Assembly: GCA_021737905.1 (NCBI GenBank)
Contig: JAIPDA010000037.1
Coordinates: forward strand, 1-13,782
Direction of reading: 5' to 3'
Source of the DNA: Rhodoferax sp.
GTDB lineage: Bacteria > Pseudomonadota > Gammaproteobacteria > Burkholderiales > Burkholderiaceae_C
DNA length: 13,782 nucleotides
Shown here: positions 1-7,630 of the stretch, in pieces
How positions within the stretch are numbered: position 1 is the stretch's first letter
Layout: every line of letters begins with the position of its first letter
Position numbers and translations under genes: made by a program
Notes under the pieces: generated by a model
What the model saw: only the letters and a program-made list of their open reading frames with translations
Told to the model about the DNA's origin: nothing
Databases searched by the model: none

Positions 1-8
1 ATCAGATG

Positions 9-38
9 TTGATGGTTTCTTACGCACCCTAATTTAAA
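9..38 (+). promoter_or_regulatory. possible sigma70-type promoter of the cytochrome c4 gene
   Basis: A TTGATG hexamer (9-14) and a TTTAAA hexamer (33-38) are separated by 18 bp in an AT-richer stretch just before the cytochrome c4 start. Each matches the sigma70 consensus at four of six positions. If used, transcription would begin around 45, only a few bases before the ATG at 49. The match is weak, and the window starts too close to show the full upstream region. Confidence 0.2.
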
Positions 39-48
39 ACGCCCTGAT

Positions 49-693
49 ATGAAGCTGCTTGTCACTTATTTCTTCGCCGCCCTGTTATCTGCGACGGCTT
101 TGTCGTCTCATGCCGCCGCGCCAGCAGCACCAGCTGCGCCGGCCAAGGTCGTCAAGCCCGATCTTGTGGCTGGCGAAGCCAAGTTCACAGCAGCGTGCGC
201 AGCCTGCCACGGCGCTGACGGCAATTCCGGCACTCCGGTCAATCCAAAGCTGGCCCAGCAGCATCCTGAATACCTGGTCAAGCAGTTGCAGGAGTTCAAG
301 GCCGGCATTCGTAAAAACGCCGTCATGCAAGGCTTTGCTTCCCAGTTGAGCGATGCCGACATGAAGAACATCGCCTTTTGGGCCGCCTCCAAGAAAATCA
401 AGCCCGGCTTTGCCAATGACAAAGAGTTGGTGGCCCTGGGTGAGCGCATTTACCGTGGCGGCGTGGCCGACCGGCAGATCGCCGCCTGCGCAGGCTGCCA
501 CAGCCCCAACGGTGCCGGCAACCCGGTGCAATACCCCCGCCTGAGCGGCCAGCATGCCGAATACACCGCCGCCCAGCTGACCGGCTTTCGTGATGGCGTG
601 CGCCAGAACAACTTGCAGATGACGCAAGTCGCTGCCAAGCTCAACGACCGTGAAATCCGCGCGCTGGCGGACTACATCGCCGGTCTGCGTTAA
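49..693 (+). CDS. periplasmic diheme cytochrome c4
   Basis: Diheme c-type cytochrome of the c4 family, a periplasmic electron carrier that in related bacteria usually passes electrons to terminal oxidases. The 214-residue protein starts with a Sec signal peptide (MKLL, hydrophobic core, cleavage probably near Ala22-Ala24), followed by an Ala/Pro linker. It has two cytochrome c folds, each with a heme-binding CxxCH: CAACH at 50-54 and CAGCH at 147-151. Likely axial methionines are Met93 (AVMQGF) and Met191 (LQMTQV). The repeated GQH/QQHPEY..QL..F..G.R..N pattern in both halves is typical of c4 duplication. Length fits the family (about 200-215). No clear Shine-Dalgarno precedes the ATG. A strong terminator follows, so it is probably transcribed alone, just ahead of the genes that would attach its hemes. 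Confidence 0.93.
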   Translation: MKLLVTYFFAALLSATALSSHAAAPAAPAAPAKVVKPDLVAGEAKFTAACAACHGADGNSGTPVNPKLAQQHPEYLVKQLQEFKAGIRKNAVMQGFASQLSDADMKNIAFWAASKKIKPGFANDKELVALGERIYRGGVADRQIAACAGCHSPNGAGNPVQYPRLSGQHAEYTAAQLTGFRDGVRQNNLQMTQVAAKLNDREIRALADYIAGLR

Positions 694-712
694 GTTTTCA
701 TGCGGGTAACAG

Positions 713-743
713 GCGGGTCTTTCAACGAAAGACCCGCTTTTTT
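713..743 (+). terminator. intrinsic terminator after cytochrome c4
   Basis: An 11-bp perfect stem, GCGGGTCTTTC (713-723) pairing with GAAAGACCCGC (727-737), closes a 3-base loop and is followed by six T residues (738-743). It begins 19 bp after the cytochrome c4 stop and is the only clear rho-independent terminator I see in the window. It separates the cytochrome gene from the ccs/msr unit. Confidence 0.92.
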
Positions 744-830
744 CATGGGCACGACCTTGTGCCTCCTATGGCTGCAAGTGCTGGACTGTAGGCTGATAGA
801 CAGCTGATCGCACCAAATCTTTCCAATGAC

Positions 831-3011
831 ATGACCGTTTCCACCCAAGGCATTGAGCTTGACTCAGACTCCCGCGTCTGGCGCAGCGTGGTGGAGCTGT
901 TGTCGTCGATGCGATTTTCGATCTCCCTGCTCACGCTCATCTGTATCGCATCGGTCATCGGCACGGTGCTCAAGCAGCAGGAACCCTTCTCCAATTATGT
1001 CAACCAGTTCGGCCCCTTCTGGGCCCAAGTGTTCAGCCTGAGCAGCCTGAACACGGTTTACAGCGCCTGGTGGTTTTTACTGATTCTGGCTTTTCTGGTC
1101 TTGAGCACCAGTTTGTGCATCAGCCGTAACGCCCCCAAAATCCTGGCCGAGCTCAAACACTACAAAGAAGACATTCGCGAGCAAAGTCTCAAGGCCTTTG
1201 GTCACCGCGCAGAAGGCAAGCTGACCGAAATGCCTGAGGCCGCCGCCCGGCGCATCGGCCAGACACTGGTGCAGGGCGGCTGGCGCGTCAAGCTTCAGCA
1301 GCGTGACACCGGCTGGATGGTGGCCGCCAAAAAGGGTGCTGCCAACAAGCTCGGCTACATCGCGGCGCACAGCGCCATTGTGTTGGTATGCCTGGGCGGT
1401 TTGCTCGATGGCGATCTGATGGTTCGCGCGCAGATGTGGTTCAACGATAAATCTGTGTTTGCCGGCGGCGGCTTGATTGCTGACGTGCCCGACAAGCACC
1501 GCTTGAGCAGTACCAACCCGACTTTCCGCGCCAATTTGCTGGTGGCTGAAGGTTCGCAGTCGAGCACGGCCATGCTCAACCAGCCCGGCGGTGTGCTTCT
1601 GCAAGAGCTGCCTTTTTCTATTGAGCTGAAAAAATTCGTGGTCGAGTATTACGCCACCGGCATGCCTAAATTGTTTGCCAGTGACATCGTGATCCACGAC
1701 AAAGAAAGCGGCCAAGAAATTCCGGCGCGTGTCGAGGTCAATCATCCGGTGCGCCACCGGGGGATTGAGATTTACCAGTCCAGCTTTGACGATGGCGGCT
1801 CCAGCGTCACGCTGCAAGCGGTTCCCATGAACGCCGCCACCAAGCCCTTTGAGATTCAGGGCACTATCGGCGGCTCCAGCAATTTGAGCAATGGCCCCGA
1901 AAAGCTCACCCTTGAATTCACTGCGCTGCGGGTGATCAATGTGGAAAACTTCGGCAACAGCGGCAGTCAGGCCGAGGGTTCAGGCGCTGACGTGCGCAAG
2001 GTGGACCTGCGCCAGGCCATCGACGCCCGTCTGGGGGCTGCTAACAAGACCAGCACGCAAAAAGAGCTACGCAATGTCGGGCCCAGCGTGAGCTACAAGC
2101 TGCGCGATGCCGCCGGTCAGGCCCGTGAATTCCAGAACTACATGCTGCCGGTGCGCATGGACGCCAACCCCGACAGCACGGCCGTCTTTTTGTGGGGTGT
2201 GCGTGAAACGCCGGCGGACTCCTTTCAGTTTTTGCGCGTGCCGGCGGACGCTGAAAGCAGCATGGCCACTTTCTTGGCCGCGCGTGCCGCCCTGGCCGAT
2301 CCGCTCAAGCGTGACGAAGCGGTCAGGCGCTATGTGCGCCAGGCCATCGCCACCGACAGACCCGACCTCGCTGCTCAGCTCACGGCGTCTGCCGGCAGGG
2401 CGCTGGCTTTGTTTGCGGGTGCGCAAAGCGTCCAGCCCGCGGCTGCCAGTCCGGCATTGCCCGCTGCCAAACCGGTGGCCGGCTTGCAGGCGATTTCAGA
2501 CTTCATGGAAATCAATGTACCGCAAGAAGAGCGCAACCGCGCCAGCGAAGTGCTGGTGCGCATACTCAATGGCGTGCTGTTCGAGCTGGTCGCTCAAACG
2601 CGCCTAGAGGCCGGTCTTGCGCCCCTGGCGCGGGACGAAAAAGCGCAGAACTTCATGTCCCAGATGGTGCTCAGTTTGAGTGATGCATTCCACTACCCTG
2701 CGCCCATGGCTTTTGAATTGACCGGGTTTTCGCAAGTGCAAGCCAGCGTTTTCCAGGTGACGCGATCCCCGGGGCGTAACATCGTCTACTTGGGTTGCGC
2801 CTTCTTGATTCTGGGTATTTTTGCCATGCTTTATGTGCGCGAGCGACGGCTTTGGGTTTGGCTGTCGGCCCCGCACATGCAGGCAGAACCCGCTCAGGCA
2901 GACCCGCCCGCCTGTCATGCCACCATGGCGCTGTCGTCCAACCGCAAGACCATGGATGGCGATAAAGAATTTGAAATGCTGAAATCCCGACTGTTACAGG
3001 AACGCTCATGA
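831..3011 (+). CDS. ccs1: System II cytochrome c biogenesis protein Ccs1/ResB
   Basis: One half of the System II cytochrome c synthetase, which with CcsA moves heme to the outer face of the inner membrane and ligates it to CxxCH apocytochromes. The 726-residue protein has the ResB layout: TM1 about 28-47, TM2 about 80-97, TM3 about 176-196 with conserved His180 (IAAHSA), a large periplasmic domain, and TM4 about 651-670. The family signature VNHPV...GIEIYQSSF lies near 303-319, with YQSS starting at Tyr315. An Ala/Pro-rich low-complexity stretch sits around 525-560. A soluble tail of about 50 residues follows TM4. It is longer than Bacillus ResB but in the range I expect for betaproteobacteria. 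The ATG at 831 has no clear Shine-Dalgarno. The stop overlaps the ccsA start as ATGA, so the two subunits are probably translationally coupled. Confidence 0.93.
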   Translation: MTVSTQGIELDSDSRVWRSVVELLSSMRFSISLLTLICIASVIGTVLKQQEPFSNYVNQFGPFWAQVFSLSSLNTVYSAWWFLLILAFLVLSTSLCISRNAPKILAELKHYKEDIREQSLKAFGHRAEGKLTEMPEAAARRIGQTLVQGGWRVKLQQRDTGWMVAAKKGAANKLGYIAAHSAIVLVCLGGLLDGDLMVRAQMWFNDKSVFAGGGLIADVPDKHRLSSTNPTFRANLLVAEGSQSSTAMLNQPGGVLLQELPFSIELKKFVVEYYATGMPKLFASDIVIHDKESGQEIPARVEVNHPVRHRGIEIYQSSFDDGGSSVTLQAVPMNAATKPFEIQGTIGGSSNLSNGPEKLTLEFTALRVINVENFGNSGSQAEGSGADVRKVDLRQAIDARLGAANKTSTQKELRNVGPSVSYKLRDAAGQAREFQNYMLPVRMDANPDSTAVFLWGVRETPADSFQFLRVPADAESSMATFLAARAALADPLKRDEAVRRYVRQAIATDRPDLAAQLTASAGRALALFAGAQSVQPAAASPALPAAKPVAGLQAISDFMEINVPQEERNRASEVLVRILNGVLFELVAQTRLEAGLAPLARDEKAQNFMSQMVLSLSDAFHYPAPMAFELTGFSQVQASVFQVTRSPGRNIVYLGCAFLILGIFAMLYVRERRLWVWLSAPHMQAEPAQADPPACHATMALSSNRKTMDGDKEFEMLKSRLLQERS

Positions 3012-4369
3012 CCACCCAAACCACCATCTTGCAAAACAGCGGCGGTCAGGACGCTTTTATTTTGCGGGAGGGTTATTTCGTGCGTCGCAACGTGCTGGAC
3101 TGGCTGTTCGCTGCGCTGGTGTTGGCCGGTGGTGTATTTGCTTTTGTGCGTTACCAGTCGGCCATGGATGGCTATGAACAAGCTATCTTGCTGGGCACGA
3201 TACCGGCGGCCATCGCCATGGGCTGGTTCTGGCGGCCCTTGCGCGCCCTGATGCTGGTGGTGACGCTGGCCTCACTGCTGGGCATCTGGTCTTACCAGGG
3301 TGATCTGGCGCGTGCCGAGCAGGTGTTCTGGCTCAAATATTTCTTGTCCAGTCAGTCTGCTATTTTGTGGATGAGCGTCTTGTTTTTCATGGGCACGCTG
3401 TTTTACTGGCTGGGCATGATCGCAGGCCGGGGTGAGGGTGGGCGCAGTGCCAGCTTCGAGTTGATGGGCTCGCGCATTGTCTGGGCCGCCATCGCCATGG
3501 CGCTGATTGGGACCATGGTGCGCTGGTACGAAGGCTATTTGATGGGCCCCGATATCGGCCACATCCCGGTCAGCAATCTGTACGAGGTTTTCGTATTGTT
3601 CAGCTGGATGACGGCGGCCTTTTATCTTTATTTTGAAGCGCAGTACAAGACCCGTTCGCTGGGCGCTTTTGTCATGCTGGTGGTCAGTGCCGCTGTTGGC
3701 TTTTTGCTTTGGTACACCGTTGTGCGCGAAGCCCACGAGATCCAGCCCTTGGTGCCTGCCCTCAAGAGTTGGTGGATGAAGCTACACGTGCCGGCCAACT
3801 TCATAGGCTACGGTATGTTTGCACTGGCTGCCATGGTGGCGCTGGCTTATCTGGTCAAGCAGCAAGCCGGCGAGAAGCGCTGGTACAAGCTCACGCCGCT
3901 GTGGCTGCTGGGCGTGGTGATGTGTTTTGTGCCCATCGTCTTTCGCAAGTCATCGGCTGCCGCCGGCGGCAGCTACTGGCTCGGTTACCTGCTGGTGTCG
4001 GCGCTGGTCGCGGGCGGCATTTTGTGGGGCCGCCAGCGTCTGGCTGAGCGCCTGCCCAGCTTTGAAGTGCTGGACGATGTGATGTACAAAGCCATTGCCG
4101 TAGGTTTTGCTTTTTTCACCATTGCCACCGTGCTCGGTGCGCTGTGGGCTGCCGAAGCCTGGGGCGGTTACTGGAGCTGGGACCCGAAAGAAACCTGGGC
4201 CTTGATCGTCTGGCTCAACTATGCGGCCTGGCTGCACATGCGCCTGATGAAGGGCTTGCGCGGCACAGTCGCTGCCTGGTGGGCCTTGGTTGGGCTGGCG
4301 GTGACCACGTTTGCATTTTTGGGCGTTAATATGTTTTTGTCGGGTCTGCACAGCTACGGTGAGCTGTGA
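3008..4369 (+). CDS. ccsA: System II cytochrome c biogenesis protein CcsA (CcsB/ResC in some nomenclatures)
   Basis: Polytopic inner-membrane heme-handling subunit that pairs with Ccs1 to deliver and attach heme to apocytochromes c. The 453-residue protein is made almost entirely of hydrophobic segments. The diagnostic Trp-rich heme-binding motif WGGYWSWDPKETW is at 385-397. Candidate heme-ligand histidines flank it: His260 (MKLHVPANF) and His448 (GLHSYGEL at the C-terminus). The motif PVSNLYEVF before the Trp-rich region is also family-typical. The ATG lies within the ccs1 stop (ATGA overlap), with AGGAA (2998-3002) five bases upstream. Its neighbour cytochrome c4 is an obvious substrate. 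Naming differs between databases (ccsA, ccsB, resC), but the family is clear. Confidence 0.95.
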   Translation: MTTQTTILQNSGGQDAFILREGYFVRRNVLDWLFAALVLAGGVFAFVRYQSAMDGYEQAILLGTIPAAIAMGWFWRPLRALMLVVTLASLLGIWSYQGDLARAEQVFWLKYFLSSQSAILWMSVLFFMGTLFYWLGMIAGRGEGGRSASFELMGSRIVWAAIAMALIGTMVRWYEGYLMGPDIGHIPVSNLYEVFVLFSWMTAAFYLYFEAQYKTRSLGAFVMLVVSAAVGFLLWYTVVREAHEIQPLVPALKSWWMKLHVPANFIGYGMFALAAMVALAYLVKQQAGEKRWYKLTPLWLLGVVMCFVPIVFRKSSAAAGGSYWLGYLLVSALVAGGILWGRQRLAERLPSFEVLDDVMYKAIAVGFAFFTIATVLGALWAAEAWGGYWSWDPKETWALIVWLNYAAWLHMRLMKGLRGTVAAWWALVGLAVTTFAFLGVNMFLSGLHSYGEL

Positions 4370-4399
4370 GGCTTGCGGTATTTTCCGCACTGATGTTTG

Positions 4400-4405
4400 A
4401 AAGGG
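4400..4405 (+). promoter_or_regulatory. ribosome binding site fixing the msrP start
   Basis: AAAGGG lies six bases before ATG 4412. This favours that ATG over an in-frame TTG at 4397, which would sit upstream of the site and add only five residues (MKGSP). Confidence 0.6.
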
Positions 4406-4411
4406 TCACCC

Positions 4412-5410
4412 ATGTTGATCAAAACACTGAACAATGGTTTTATACATCCCGCTTCCAGCGAGATCACCACTGAGCGCCTGTACCGCGAAAGGCGCAACCT
4501 GATCAAGCTGATGGCTTCGGGCGCTGCTGGTGCTGCCATGGCCTCCTGGGCCGGCCGTGAGGCGATGGCACAAGAGCTGGCGCGGCCGGGTAAAAATCCG
4601 GCACTGCCGGGGCGCAAGTCCCCGGTGGCCGGCGCGGTGACCATGGACAAGCTCACAGACTACAAAGATGCCAGCGGCTACAACAACTTTTATGAGTTCG
4701 GCACGGACAAAGCGGACCCGGCTAAAAATGCAGGCTCGCTGGTCACCTCCCCCTGGACCGTAGAGGTCGAAGGCTTGGTTAAAAAACCAGCCAAATATGC
4801 GATCGAAGATTTGCTCAAGCTCAGCGCGCAGGAAGAGCGTATCTACCGCCTGCGCTGTGTTGAAGGTTGGTCTATGGTGATTCCTTGGGTGGGCTATTCG
4901 GTGGCGGAGCTCATCAAAAAAGTGGAACCCTTGGGCAGCGCCAAGTTCGTCGAGTTCATCACCCTGGCGGACCCCAAGACCATGCCTTTTGTGGGCTCGC
5001 GCGTGCTCGAATGGCCTTACACCGAAGCGCTGCGCATGGACGAAGCCATGCACCCGCTGGCCATGCTGGCATTCGGTATGTACGGCGAGACAATGCCCAA
5101 GCAAAACGGCGCACCGCTGCGCCTGGTGGTGCCCTGGAAATACGGCTTCAAGAGCGGCAAGAGCATTGTCAAAATCCGCTTCACGGACAAAGAACCCAAG
5201 ACCTCCTGGAACAAGTCGGCGCCGCAGGAGTACGGTTTTTATTCCAACGTCAACCCGACGGTTGACCACCCGCGCTGGAGCCAGGCCAGCGAGAGGCGCA
5301 TCGGTGAAGACGGCTTGTTTGCCAAAAAACGCAAGACCCTGATGTTCAACGGCTACGAGGCCCAGGTGGGGCAGCTGTATGCCGGCATGGACCTCAAGAA
5401 GTTTTTCTAA
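4412..5410 (+). CDS. msrP: protein-methionine-sulfoxide reductase catalytic subunit MsrP (YedY family)
   Basis: Periplasmic molybdopterin enzyme that reduces methionine sulfoxide in oxidised envelope proteins. It receives electrons from MsrQ. From ATG 4412 the protein is 332 residues, close to E. coli YedY (334). It has a Tat signal with twin arginines at 27-28 (RERRNLIKLM), a hydrophobic stretch, and a likely cleavage after AMA (51-53). The mature part carries the YedY hallmarks: YNNFYEFG.DKADPA, then EERIYRLRCVEGWSMV with the molybdenum-ligating Cys149, then LDEAMHPL-like, NGAPLRLVVPWKYGFK, and YGF..NVNP.VDHPRWSQA. It lies 42 bp after ccsA and 45 bp before msrQ, so it is probably in the same unit. 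The Tat signal means it is exported folded with its cofactor. Confidence 0.96.
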   Translation: MLIKTLNNGFIHPASSEITTERLYRERRNLIKLMASGAAGAAMASWAGREAMAQELARPGKNPALPGRKSPVAGAVTMDKLTDYKDASGYNNFYEFGTDKADPAKNAGSLVTSPWTVEVEGLVKKPAKYAIEDLLKLSAQEERIYRLRCVEGWSMVIPWVGYSVAELIKKVEPLGSAKFVEFITLADPKTMPFVGSRVLEWPYTEALRMDEAMHPLAMLAFGMYGETMPKQNGAPLRLVVPWKYGFKSGKSIVKIRFTDKEPKTSWNKSAPQEYGFYSNVNPTVDHPRWSQASERRIGEDGLFAKKRKTLMFNGYEAQVGQLYAGMDLKKFF

Positions 5411-5439
5411 ACCCGCGCGCGTTTCAGGCTGCAAGGGCT

Positions 5440-5445
5440 GGAGGT
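5440..5445 (+). promoter_or_regulatory. strong ribosome binding site of msrQ
   Basis: GGAGGT precedes three possible in-frame starts: TTG 5450 (4-base gap), TTG 5453 (7 bases) and ATG 5456 (10 bases). I prefer the ATG, though TTG 5453 has the better spacing. The difference is at most two residues. Confidence 0.7.
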
Positions 5446-5455
5446 CTGTTTGTTG

Positions 5456-6058
5456 ATGAACCGGCTGTTGTCCCACCGCTGGGCCAAGCCTTTGGTTTTT
5501 GCCCTGTGTCTGCTGCCTCTTAGCTGGCTGCTTTACCAGGTGGTGCAGGACCTGCTGGGAGCGAACCCGCAAGAGGCTTTGATACGCGCCACCGGCGACT
5601 GGGCCTTGCGCTTTTTAGTGATTGTGCTGGCGGTGACACCGCTGCGCGAGCTCAGCGGGCTGTCAGCGCTGGCGCGTTACCGGCGCATGTTGGGCGTGTT
5701 CATGTATTTTTATGCACTGCTGCATTTCTTGAGCTACAGCGGCTTTGACATGGGCTTTGATGTGGCCGACATATTCAATGACATTGTCAAGCGGCCCTTT
5801 ATTCTGGTGGGCTCGCTGGCGCTGCAGCTGCTCACGCCGCTGGCCGCAACTTCATTTAACGCAGCCATACGGGCCGTGGGTGCGCAGCGATGGCAGCGCA
5901 TGCACAGGCTGGTGTATGCAGTGGCAGGGCTGGCGATCTTGCATTTCTTCTGGATGCGTGCTGGCAAAAACGATTTTGCTGAAGTGGCGGTGTACGCCGG
6001 CATTTTGGCGCTCTTGCTGGGTTGGCGACTGCGTAAGCTGCGGCCTCGGCCGCGTTGA
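5456..6058 (+). CDS. msrQ: heme b membrane subunit MsrQ of the MsrPQ system (YedZ family)
   Basis: Inner-membrane b-type cytochrome that passes electrons from the quinone pool or a flavin donor to MsrP. From ATG 5456 it has 200 residues, the normal size, with about six hydrophobic segments. Conserved heme-ligand histidines are visible: His90 (ALLHFLSY), His150 (QRMHRLVY) and His163 (LAILHFFW), matching the ferric-reductase-like transmembrane family. Other family features are the segment TGDWALRFLVIVLAVTPLRE and RRMLGVFMYFYALLHF. A strong GGAGGT precedes the start. It ends 10 bp from the convergent lysA stop, with no clear terminator between them. Confidence 0.94.
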   Translation: MNRLLSHRWAKPLVFALCLLPLSWLLYQVVQDLLGANPQEALIRATGDWALRFLVIVLAVTPLRELSGLSALARYRRMLGVFMYFYALLHFLSYSGFDMGFDVADIFNDIVKRPFILVGSLALQLLTPLAATSFNAAIRAVGAQRWQRMHRLVYAVAGLAILHFFWMRAGKNDFAEVAVYAGILALLLGWRLRKLRPRPR

Positions 6059-6068
6059 AAAATCAGCG

Positions 6069-7376
6069 TCAGGGCACTAAGCGCTCATGGCGCATCTGCT
6101 CAGCCGCACTCTCGCGCTCGCGAATCACATGCACTGTGCTGCCGTCGACCAACAGCTCGGCCGCGCGGCCGCGGGTGTTGTAGTTGCTGGCCATGCTCAT
6201 GCAATAGGCGCCTGCGGACAGCACGGCCAATTGGTCGCCGGCTTGCACGGCCAGTGTGCGGTCTCGGCCGATCCAGTCACCGCTTTCGCAAACCGGGCCG
6301 ACCACGTCGTACACCGCCTGCGTGCGCGCGCCGGCTGCATGCTGCAGCGGAACAATCGCGTGAAAAGCCTGGTACATGGCCGGGCGGGGCAAATCGTTCA
6401 TGGCCGCGTCGATGATGCAAAAATTCTTTTGCTCGCCGGGTTTGACATACAGCACCTCGGTCAGGCACACGCCGGCGTTGCCCACCAGTGAGCGGCCGGG
6501 CTCGATCATGAGTTTTTTCTTCCCGAAACCGCGGGCGTCAAGTTTGCTCAGCAGTTGCGTCCACAGCACGTCTGCAGCCGGCGGCGTGTCGCTGTTGTAG
6601 TTGATGCCCAGACCGCCGCCAAAGTCGATGTGCTCAAGCACCGTGCCGTCAGCCTCGATGCCGGCGACCAGGTCGAGCACGCGGTCCATGGCGTCCAGGT
6701 AGGGTTCGGTCTCTGTGATCTGCGATCCGATGTGGCAGTCAATTCCAACGACACGCAAACCACTCAGGCTGCCGGCATGCCGGTAGATGCGCAGCGCGTC
6801 CTCATGCGACACGCCAAACTTGTTGCCTTTGAGACCGGTCGAAATATAAGGATGGGTTTTAGGGTCTACGTTCGGGTTCACGCGAATGCTGACCGGAGCG
6901 CGCAGGCTCATCGACAGCGCCACCTCACTGAGCACATTGAGCTCGGCTTCACTCTCGACATTGAAGCAGCCGATGCCCGCTTGCAGTGCCTGGCGCATTT
7001 CACTGCGCGTCTTGCCGACGCCTGAAAAAATGACCTTGGAGGCCTGCCCCCCGGCGGCCAGCACGCGGTCAAGTTCGCCGCCCGAGACGATGTCAAAGCC
7101 GCAGCCGGCCTGGGCAAAAACCTGTAAGACGCCCAGCGATGAGTTGGCCTTCATGGCGTAGCAGATTTGCGCATCGCGGCCGGCAAAGCCGCGCTGGTAG
7201 GCGGCCAGTGCAGACAGCATGGCCGCTTTGGAATAGACAAAGAGCGGCGTGCCGTGTTGCGCCGCTAGGCTGCTCAAGGCCACATCTTCCATCTGCAATG
7301 CCGCGCCGTGGTAGGCCACAAAAGGGTGTCCGGGCAGGGTGGCGGCGGCGCCTGGGCTCACATGCTGAGGTGTCAT
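6069..7376 (-). CDS. lysA: diaminopimelate decarboxylase
   Basis: PLP enzyme for the last step of lysine synthesis, meso-diaminopimelate to L-lysine and CO2. The 435-residue protein has the fold type III decarboxylase motifs in order: the PLP lysine Lys76 in YAMKANSS, DIVSGGE (95-101), His215 in HIGSQ, the phosphate-binding glycine loop GGGLGINY (253-260), EPGRS (292-296), and CESGD with catalytic Cys363. GAYCMSMASNYN near 389-400 is also typical. Length is slightly above the usual 415-420 because of an N-terminal extension of about 25 residues. The ATG overlaps the lptM stop (ATGA on the minus strand). No Shine-Dalgarno is visible, so translational coupling to lptM is likely. Confidence 0.97.
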   Translation of the reverse strand: MTPQHVSPGAAATLPGHPFVAYHGAALQMEDVALSSLAAQHGTPLFVYSKAAMLSALAAYQRGFAGRDAQICYAMKANSSLGVLQVFAQAGCGFDIVSGGELDRVLAAGGQASKVIFSGVGKTRSEMRQALQAGIGCFNVESEAELNVLSEVALSMSLRAPVSIRVNPNVDPKTHPYISTGLKGNKFGVSHEDALRIYRHAGSLSGLRVVGIDCHIGSQITETEPYLDAMDRVLDLVAGIEADGTVLEHIDFGGGLGINYNSDTPPAADVLWTQLLSKLDARGFGKKKLMIEPGRSLVGNAGVCLTEVLYVKPGEQKNFCIIDAAMNDLPRPAMYQAFHAIVPLQHAAGARTQAVYDVVGPVCESGDWIGRDRTLAVQAGDQLAVLSAGAYCMSMASNYNTRGRAAELLVDGSTVHVIRERESAAEQMRHERLVP

Positions 7377-7618
7377 GGCGCGGTGGGGGCGATGCCCGCG
7401 GCAGGCGCCTGCGGGACTGGCGCTGCAGTGTTGGGGGCCGGTACAACAATTGCGGGCACAGCTTGCCCGGGTGGCAAAAACAGCGGGCCTTTTTGGCCGC
7501 AGCCCGTCAAGGCCAGGAGCAGCAGGGCGCTGAGTCCAAAAGCCGCAAGACCATGCGGGCGGGTCGCCAGCGCACGGCGGCCTAGAATTTGGTTGTGACG
7601 AAGAAGTAAAGCAAACAT
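7373..7618 (-). CDS. lptM: small lipoprotein LptM (YifL family)
   Basis: 81-residue outer-membrane-type lipoprotein. E. coli LptM (YifL) assists oxidative maturation of LptD in the lipopolysaccharide export machine. Here the lipobox LTGC ends at Cys40, followed by the family hallmark CGQKGPLFLPP and then an Ala/Pro-rich flexible tail. The N-terminus before the lipobox is long (39 residues, with RR and R charges before a short hydrophobic core). No better in-frame ATG, GTG or TTG is present downstream, so ATG 7618 is chosen. The frame stays open upstream through the antisense of cyaY, but that extension would put the signal sequence in the middle of the protein. The stop overlaps lysA, a lptM-lysA pairing also seen in related bacteria. 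Confidence 0.85.
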   Translation of the reverse strand: MFALLLRHNQILGRRALATRPHGLAAFGLSALLLLALTGCGQKGPLFLPPGQAVPAIVVPAPNTAAPVPQAPAAGIAPTAP

Positions 7619-7621
7619 GAT
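7593..7621 (+). promoter_or_regulatory. candidate cyaY promoter overlapping the lptM start
   Basis: TTGTGA (7593-7598) and CATGAT (7616-7621) are spaced 17 bp, each four of six to consensus. Transcription would begin near 7628, about three bases before the cyaY ATG. An alternative -10, TAGAAT at 7583-7588 (five of six), has no recognisable -35 and would give a leader of about 36 bases. Either way the control region must lie inside lptM coding sequence. Confidence 0.3.
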
Positions 7622-7624
7622 GGG

Positions 7625-7630
7625 ATTGTA
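7625..7630 (-). promoter_or_regulatory. candidate -10 element of lptM-lysA
   Basis: On the minus strand this reads TACAAT, five of six to TATAAT, and lies six bases before the lptM ATG. Transcription from it would start at or next to the A of the start codon, giving a leaderless message. No good -35 is seen at 16-18 bp, so this is tentative. Its control region would lie within the 5' end of cyaY. Confidence 0.25.

Noticed and set aside
797..802. TAGACA as a -35 for ccs1
   Set aside because: It is a five of six match, but no acceptable -10 lies 15-19 bp downstream, so no promoter is called.
4406..5572. A 388-codon open frame on the minus strand opposite msrP
   Set aside because: It is entirely antisense to a gene with full YedY motifs. 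Its translation is rich in His, Gln, Arg and Gly with no recognisable domain, as expected from a GC-rich shadow frame.
6040..6053. GC palindrome GCGGCCTCGGCCGC at the end of msrQ as a terminator
   Set aside because: The loop would be two bases, it lies inside the msrQ coding sequence, and it is not followed by a T-run on either strand in the right place.
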